64,000 nt of DNA, taken from assembly GCA_030068075.1 (NCBI GenBank), contig CM057826.1:97267804-97331803 (forward strand). The letters are read 5' to 3'. A model generated the notes under the pieces. That model worked only from the letters and a program-made list of their open reading frames with translations, was not told where the DNA came from and did not search any database. The stretch is from Paguma larvata (taxonomy: Eukaryota; Chordata; Mammalia; Carnivora; Viverridae). The position numbers and the translations under genes are program-made. Positions within the stretch are counted from its first letter, which is position 1. Each line of letters starts with the position of its first letter. This document shows positions 57,021 to 64,000 of the stretch, piece by piece.

Positions 57021-57743
57021 CTCCTATGGCAAGTGTGTTCTACGAGCATGTTGTTACATACGCAGAGCTGTACCTTCTCTCCAAATACAGTGTCCTTGGG
57101 GCCAAGAAGGAGGTATGTGCATGCACCTGGGTATGGACAGGTTAGAGTCAAATCAAAGTTACTATGGCTCGGCTTTTACTTTACTATCCCCATTTCTACT
57201 CTCTGTAAAGGTCTTTAACACACTTGGTGTGAAATCTCTATGTGACAGAAGCTTCATCTTTGAACACATGCCAGATTTTTCTTTCCAATCAAAGTAACGA
57301 GTATAACACATTTCCTTGCTTATTGCTTTTATTTGGTGCACAGTGAGAAAAGGGCCACGCAGGCCTTAGTTTGGTGAGGCTGCTGCCCGGTCGATGTTCA
57401 AAGTCCAGGGGAAAGAATGTCCCAGATTCATTCTATTACTTGCAGGATAATCTCCAGAAAAAAAAATTCTTGCTCAAAGAAACAATGAAATAAAAAGACT
57501 AACTGTACCAGCTCTTAGAAAATCAATCCCAATATTTCATCTCTCTGAACCCCAGAGGAAATGCTATGCTATGTTAGTTCTCCTCAGACTTTTCTAATCC
57601 AAGCACTTCTAATGGGAGAGAAAAGAAATCCTAAGTGGTCTGCCACAGGGGCAATTTCAGACTTTGACCAGTTCTGTGTGTGTGTGTGTGTGTGTATGTG
57701 TTGTTTTGCATTCTGCTTCATTATACGTCCACATTTGTTTGCA
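57021..57743. other. No gene seen; (TG)n
   Basis: Intergenic sequence with a (TG)n microsatellite at 57676-57700. Confidence 0.55.
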
Positions 57744-57971
57744 TTTAAAATGACTTATGGGCGCCAGGGTGGTTTAGTCAGTCTGTTGATTTCAGCTGAG
57801 GTCATGGTCTCATGGTTTGTGAGATCGAGCCCCATGTCAGACTTTGCACTGACAGTGTGGAATCTGCTTGGGATTCTCTCTTTCCTTCTCTCTCTCTCTC
57901 TGCTCCTCCCCTGCTCTCTTTGTCTCTCTCTTTCAAAAAATAAACATTTAACAAAAATGTTTTAAATGACT
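57744..57971 (+). mobile_element. CanSINE with target duplication
   Basis: SINE at about 57757-57960, missing part of the head. Flanking words 'tttaaaatgact' (57744-57755) and 'tttaaatgact' (57961-57971) differ by one A. Confidence 0.92.
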
Positions 57972-58302
57972 CACCACTAAATAAAATTAATAATCCAGAA
58001 AAACATACTTATTCTTGATTTTTAGCACCCCCTAGGAACCTAACCTCAAGCCTTCCCCATTCATGAACAACAATACGCTTATCACATGAAAATGAGCCTC
58101 AGAGGGACAAAGATAAGGGTTACTTTTAGGCCTGAGGGTATGGTGGGTTTCCCTTGACAGCTAGAGTACCCCTAGAAACTAGGAGAGAATAAAAGTGAGA
58201 AAAAGGAGGAAGAGAAGGGGTAGGGAGGAAGGGAGAAAAGGACCATGAAATGATATCTGTAAAGAAGGAGGAGTCAGCACAGCCAAGGGGACAAGTTACA
58301 AC

Positions 58303-58490
58303 TATGGCTTGGCTCAGTCGGTTGAGCATCAGGCTCTTGATTTTGACTCAGGTTATGATCCCAGGGTTGGGCTTCACGCTGACAGTGCAGAGCCTGCTTG
58401 GTATTCTTTCTCCTTCTCTCTCTGCCCCTTCTCCAGTCATGTGCTCTCTCTCTTTCTCTCAAAATAAATAAATAAACTTAAAAAAAATTT
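58303..58490 (+). mobile_element. CanSINE, internally shortened
   Basis: 'tggctcagtcggttgagcat' head, missing the box-B-like part ('cccagggttgggcttcacgc'), then the CT block and AAATAAATAAATAAACTTAAAA tail. Confidence 0.92.
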
Positions 58491-59444
58491 AAAACATATA
58501 GAAAGAACTCGAAACTTATTTATTAAGACAGTTGTTAAAGAAGAATATTTTTTATTGGTCATATTTTCCTTATATGTAACCAAAGCAAAGTGCTTTGTCT
58601 GAAGCACAGCTAGCTACAGACTAAGCAAATTATTTAACCTCGCTGGTTTCTGAGTCACAAAGCATGAACTCAAGTGCTGCTCAGCCTGACAGAGTATATA
58701 GCTTGCAAAACCCTTTGAAGACAGAGATTGCAGTTTAAGTATTACGTATTATTAAATAATATGCCTATTTAGGAAAGGGACTCTCCATTAGAATTACATG
58801 TGCCTTAACTAGTAGTCAACAGCTGGTAGAGCTGAATGTCAAAAGATTTTTGACATAAGGGATCCAGGCATTTATCAGTTAAAATAGTAAATAAAAGAAC
58901 AAAGAAACAAACCCAGGCAGTGACAAATAGCATCTACCATTAAGGCATTGGCTTGGTTCAGAGAGAGATTCCTGAGCTAAAGAAGGCCTCATTTACTGGA
59001 ATGGAAAAATATAGGGCCAGGAAATTGCTCAGAGGTCTCCTGTCTCTTCCTGTGCACGTGGAGATGCACTATGTGTTGGCTACTGTTTTGGATCAGAATC
59101 TCAGTTTTAGAAATAGCCTGAGTTGTGTCCTTGGAAAGTGAGAGGGTTGTGTGGTATATTTGTGTGTGATGAAGGAGGAGGTGGAGAGGAAAGACGTTGG
59201 GGGTGTTGGAGGGGGGAGACATTTAGATGCACTCTGGAACCAAACTGCTTCCTTGGGCCTCACAGACAGTTACCAGAATGGAGCTGAGAAGTTGGGCACC
59301 TGATTTGGGCTTAGGGAACCTCCAAGATTCCTGAACCAGCTCTGAGGTAGAGCCAAATCAGACTGCTGACAACAAAAGCCAGTTCTGCATGTTCACACTA
59401 GATGGCTGATTTCAAGCCTGCCTATTTTTCTGGTGCGTGGGCTG
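58491..59444. other. No gene seen
   Basis: Intergenic sequence; no supported gene or named repeat. Confidence 0.5.
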
Positions 59445-60300
59445 AGTCTTTTTTATTCAACAAACGTTTATCTGGCCAACAACCTGTCCTGGCAGACACT
59501 GTTTTAGGCACTGGGGAAATATCAGGAAACAAAAAACAAACATCTCTATGCTTATTGAGACTGCATTCTAGCAGAAGGAAATGGACACTGGATAAAATAA
59601 AGTAAGTTTTAGGTCAGAAGATATGGAGACATATAATGCAGGAGAAGAGAGTGAATAGAGAGTGCTGAGGAGGGCAGGGTTAGCGTGGCCTCATTGAAAA
59701 GGCAGTACTGAGCAAACACCTGAAGGAAGCAAAAGAGAGAGCCATGCAGGTATCTGGGGAACAGCTATCCAGGAAGAAAGAGCAGCAAGTGCAAAGGATG
59801 GGAGGTCAGAGAATGCATGCTGTGTGTGGGAGACAACCAAAGGCCAGGGCTGCTGAAGTGGAGTAAGCAACGGAGGATGTGGTAGGGTATGAGGTCCGAG
59901 GGGTAACTGCATCATGGACAGCCTTGGAGGCCACTGGGTGGACTTTGTCTTCTACTCTAAAAAGATCACGGGAGAATTTTAGGCAGGGGAGTGACAAGAT
60001 CTGACTTACATTTTTAATGGAATCAATTTGACTATTATGTTAAGAGTAGCCTAAAGTGAGCCAAAGGTTGGAAGTGAGGAGAAAAGGTAGGAGGCTATTA
60101 GGAAGTGATTTGACATCCATTTTAGAGTAAAAGCCAAAGTTCCTGGAAGAAGGCTTTTGTGGCATGGGCCAGGGTAGGGGCAGTGAAGGTGGTGAGAAAT
60201 GGTTGGATTCTGCATAGGCAATGAAGACAGAACTCAGAAAATTTGGTAATCCATATACTGGGGTACTCTGGACGGCTGTCCAGGAGTATTTAAGAGAGTT
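59445..60300 (-). repeat. Long L2 LINE copy, reverse orientation
   Basis: It starts at the reversed 3' terminus ('ttattcaacaaacgtttatc', 'tttaggcactggggaaatat') and continues in order: 'gtggcctcattgaaaaggca', 'gccatgcaggtatctgggga', 'aagagcagcaagtgcaaagg', 'gacagccttggaggccactg', 'ggagtgacaagatctgactt', 'ggtggtgagaaatggttgga'. This is one of the longest old repeats in the window. No coding potential remains. Confidence 0.88.
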
Positions 60301-60414
60301 GTGAAGGAATGGTGACAAAGGATGTGCCTTCTTCACTTCCAGGAAAGGAAGAAGAGGCAGGATTCTTGTTGGTTCAACCACCTCACCTTTTGTCTTTTTT
60401 CCTTTCTGTTAATT

Positions 60415-61080
60415 GAGAGCCTATTATATGCCAAGCACTGTGTTGGGATAGAATATGAATGTGAACTAATAGGATCACTGCCCTTACAGAGAAGTCTACA
60501 AAGGGAGGTAGATGTTAAGTGATTAATCACACAAACAAATGTAAAATGAACACTCTGCTACCTGTTGAGTGTCAAAATTGGTATGCCTGCCCTGGTGGGA
60601 AGGTGCTGAGGAAAGAACACTTGAGCTGGGATCCGAATAACAATGTGCCAACCAGACAAAGGTGGCAGAGGGAGGGGATGGGTCCTAGGCCCTGGGAATG
60701 GCATGTACGGAGGTTCATAAAGGAGGGGGAGTACAGTATGGATGAGGAACTGAGAGAAAGCCAATATGAGTAAAATGCAGAGAGCCTGGGGAACATGAGC
60801 AAAATGCAGCTGGAGAAATGGACAGGGTCAGACTGTTGGGCTTGTGGGTCGTGTTCAGATTTTGAACCTTGCCCTGAAATCAATGGGAAACAACTGGAGG
60901 CTTTAAAGCAGGGTAATGATGGTCCCATGTGCTTGCTGAGTGGAGTAAGAGTGATGTGGAAGGACACATACAAGACAAAGACCACAGCTCAGGTGAGTTG
61001 GTGCTTGGTGCTCACTTGGACAGGGAGAGAGCTGCGGCGGTCATGAGGAGGATGAAGGCTGAGATCTGAGAGGTATTTAA
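60415..61080 (-). repeat. Second long L2 copy, same orientation
   Basis: It starts again at the L2 3' region ('ctattatatgccaagcactg', 'ggatcactgcccttacagag') and runs through 'gtcagactgttgggcttgtg' to 'ctgaaatcaatgggaaacaa'. Its position right after the first copy and the same strand suggest two L2 insertions or a tandem duplication. Confidence 0.8.
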
Positions 61081-61409
61081 AAAGTAGATCTTGGGTTTGG
61101 ATCGGCCATGAGGGGTGACAGAGAGGGATAGTACAATAATAATTTCCAGTTCTTTGATTAAAATACTTGTACCAGTGGATGTAAACCTCTTCTATTTGTA
61201 GAACTCACCTACTTGTATTAGACCAAGGTATTAGACCAGGGTAAGTTAAAACATCTATTTTTTCCACAAATATTTAAAAATAGGATTTTTTGTAGGATGG
61301 TTTAGTTAGTGTCCAGCCTTACCAGAAAGAGAGGGTGAGACAAATGATGGCTCCCAGTCTTCTCTGGCCCCATGGCCTGGTTGTATAATCAACTGATAGT
61401 GTCCTGCAT

Positions 61410-61672
61410 AGAAAACACAATCTCTCTTGGGGCGCCTGGGTAGTTCAGTTAAGTTAAGGGTCTGACTTCGGCTCAGGTAATGATCTCATGGTTTGAGTTT
61501 GAGTGCCGCATCGAGTTCTGTACTGATAGCTCAGAGCCTGGAGCCTGCTTCGGATTCTCTGTCTCCTTCCCTCTCTGCCCTCCTTCCCTTGCTCAAGCTC
61601 TGTGACTTTCTCTCTCTCAATCTCTCTCTCAAAAATAAACATTAAAGAAAAAAAAAAGAAAACACAATCTCT
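61410..61672 (+). mobile_element. Young felid CanSINE with 16-bp target duplication
   Basis: SINE at about 61429-61656 with the 'cagagcctggagcctgcttc' segment of the younger subtype. Perfect 16-bp repeats 'agaaaacacaatctct' flank it (61410-61425 and 61657-61672). Confidence 0.97.
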
Positions 61673-61985
61673 AAACCAGTGTTGTCCAAGAGAAACAATA
61701 TAATGCAAGCCACAAATGTAATTTTATAGTTTCTAAATGCCATATTTAAAAAAAAAAAAAGCAGATGAAATTAATTTGAATAACATTTAACTCAATACAT
61801 CAAAAAATATTTAAGCCTGTAATCAATAGAATAATTATCAATGAAATATTATCAGTGAAGTATTTTACTTTTTTTAACTAAATGATTGAAATCCGATGTG
61901 CTTTTTACATGTACAGCATGACTGATTAGCCATATTTAGCCACACATGGCTGGTGAGAACTGAATTGGACAACATGGCTCTAAAC
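61669..61985. mobile_element. hAT-type DNA transposon fossil with 8-bp target duplication
   Basis: The 301-bp element (61677-61977) starts CAGTGTTGTCCAA and ends TTGGACAACATGG, inverted repeats matching at 11 of 13 bases. The 8-mer 'ctctaaac' flanks it (61669-61676 and 61978-61985), the hAT hallmark length. It has no transposase and is a nonautonomous MER-type copy. Its left target repeat overlaps the right target repeat of the neighbouring SINE. Confidence 0.9.
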
Positions 61986-64000
61986 CATTCCGGCAGCCAC
62001 ACAGATCTTAAATCCATGTACAAAACACTGTAAATATAGGTGCTTCTAGAGTGATTTAAAAAGATAAGAACTACTTTAAATAGAGCTTCTTAAATTTCCA
62101 AATTGAATACTTTATGATTAATTGTGTGAATTCAAGGTAGTCAGTTTTCTTTTCCATGCTTCAGTTTACAAAAAGGTACCACAGTGGTGCTGCATAAGTG
62201 TACCAACCTTTTCAGTCTTAACAATCATTGACCCCAGGTTAAGGAAATCCAAATGATTTTTCCTTCTTTTTATTTTAATTATCATTTCCCAAAGAAATCT
62301 TTCCTTCCAAACTTCTAAATTCTTCTGTAACATCTGAAGGTGCAAAATTGGCTAGTTCGATAGTGAACTGACAAAATTCCAAGAATGATTTTCATTCCAA
62401 GGCAAAAAAAAAAAAAAGTTGGATTTTCTTGGGAAATCTGAATACTAACTGGATATCTGATGATTAAGGAAACTATCGATTTTTTAGATATTACATGTAG
62501 TACTGTGGCTATGTTCTAAGAAAGAATCCTTTTGTTTAAGAGGTAACCCTAAAATATATTTATAGATGAAATAATATGATGTCATGAAGCTACTTCAAAA
62601 TCATCCTAATTAGGAGGTAGGGAAGAAGGTGGGGAATAGATGAAATATGGTTTGTCATAAATGAAACTTGGTGTGAGACATGGGGATTCATTGTAGTATT
62701 CTCTCTACTTTTATAGGTTGAATATTTATATAATAAACATGGTTTTTTTCAAAGGTACATTTTCAGACTTTCTTAGGTACTACTACAAGTAGGATTTTCA
62801 AACATTCCCTTTAAATACTGTATATGCTTCATGGCACAAATGAAAAAGCCTACCTAAGCATCAAGAACACACAACTCTTGTTGTTCTACTAATACTGCAG
62901 TGGAACAAAGCCCTGGGCCCAAAATTCCCATCATAGTTTAAACCTCCCTTGTTTTTAGTAGTAACGTGACTTTGCCCTTTCATTGTACCCTTTGTTATGT
63001 TGATCCTGATCAACATATATATATATATATATATATGGGGAAAGCCTGTGACTTCGGCATCAAGGGTATCTCCATACCTCTGCTTGAGCCTCACAGGGGC
63101 TCAGGGAGCATAGTGATAAATCATAGAGACTAAGTATATTGCAAACCCAGAATGGTGCAGATGCTTGGCCCACAGGCATAAAGATCATTACCTCTTCCTC
63201 ACATCATGGAGGCTACATGTGAGGCAGATAGGCAGGAGCAGAGGAGGGAACTCAGAGGGGATATAACCTCAAAGACTGCAAGGCATAGCGCTTAAGACCC
63301 ACAAAGGAGGATGTATGAGTATAGATCCCTTGTCACCTCAGGTTGCCTGGGCATTTTGTAAGATTCCGGTGTAATGTTCTAAATCCCGTGAGAGATTTCT
63401 GGCCACCTCCTATCCACCCAGCCCTCCCAAACATCGTGATGGGAGATGAGGAACCTGGAGTCTACTTCCAAGTTCTTGCCCAAGAAATTGAAAGGAGCTG
63501 GATAGTAAACTGAGAACGTAGGACTATCTTGCAGATTCGATACCTTCGGGCACCCTTGCCTCATAAGCTCAGATCTTGCCACTTTCAAGCCTTTGGGTAC
63601 TTGACCTCTCATCAAGAATTACAAGGCAGGTAAATTTGGGATTTCACTCCCAAAAGAGTATCATTGCTTGTGACTACACAAAAGTGTATACAAAGAAAGA
63701 GAACAGGATTTAGTCTGAGAATGTTTTCCTTTTGCATTTTCATCAGCCAAAAGAGTATTGAGTTTAGGGTACCAACATATGGCACAAATGTTAATTTTAA
63801 GGAAGATCTGGCGCACGTAATATGCTAAGCCATGCTACTTTCCACACATGATACTTGGCTTCAGTGGTAGCAATCCAGTGCCAGATTTTCTTAAATGTCA
63901 AGCATTTTAAGAAATGTTTTTTTTTAATTAAAATTACACGCCCCAAAAGTGGGAATACTACTGAGACATTTCTAAATAAAATGAGGCAACAGCTGACCAG
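61986..64000. other. No gene seen; (AT)n microsatellite
   Basis: AT-rich then mixed intergenic sequence. A (TA)n run lies at 63017-63038. Open frames are short and unrecognised. Confidence 0.5.

Overview
This is carnivoran nuclear DNA, most likely from a cat or close relative (Felidae/Feliformia). The main evidence is about two dozen tRNA-derived CanSINEs. Their heads read like 'cacctgggtggctcag...', their middles like 'tcgagccc...ctgtgctgacag', and they end in CT-rich stretches with AAATAAATAAACATTAAAA tails, which is the felid subfamily pattern rather than the dog, bear or mustelid one. Repeat names below come from remembered consensus patterns, not a database search.

No complete protein-coding gene is visible. 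Almost every open frame is antisense to a SINE, lies in a microsatellite or L1, or is short and unrecognised. The window looks like intergenic or deep intronic sequence built from old mammalian repeats (MIR, L2, old L1, hAT/MER5-like, MaLR and ERV LTRs), with younger felid SINEs and 5'-truncated L1 3' ends nested in them.

Layout. 0-15 kb: SINEs, MIR and L2, one unrecognised GC-rich block (5.3-5.8 kb) and an internally deleted L1 ORF2 piece (10.5-11.5 kb). 16-19 kb: copy A of a duplicated block. 19.3-34.5 kb: MIR, an antisense old L1, an ERV LTR with two nested SINEs, old L1 5'-region and ORF1 remnants, a repeat-poor block at 28.5-29.6 kb, a MaLR-like LTR, and L2. 34.7-38.7 kb: copy B plus a more diverged third copy C. 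39-41 kb: repeat-poor, AT-rich sequence that could hold conserved noncoding elements. 42.8-51 kb: a SINE whose tail became a 240-bp purine microsatellite, an AT palindrome, and an old L1 invaded by one SINE and several L1 3' ends. 51-64 kb: MIR, L2, MaLR-like and hAT fossils plus three SINEs.

The most interesting structure is the A/B/C paralogy. 17081-18579 and 35638-36943 are about 99% identical by eye (about 13 differences, ignoring one 193-bp insertion). Their flanks look homologous too but are much more diverged (roughly 65-75% by eye). An old tandem duplication whose core was recently homogenised, for example by gene conversion, would give this pattern. Both cores carry an identical candidate first coding exon: strong acceptor, good Kozak ATG, signal-peptide-like sequence and a phase-1 GTGAGT donor. 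No downstream exons were found, so it is either a real leader exon with its partners outside the window or a gene relic. Copy A also carries a young L1 3' insertion with a 16-bp target duplication, and copy B shows the empty site.
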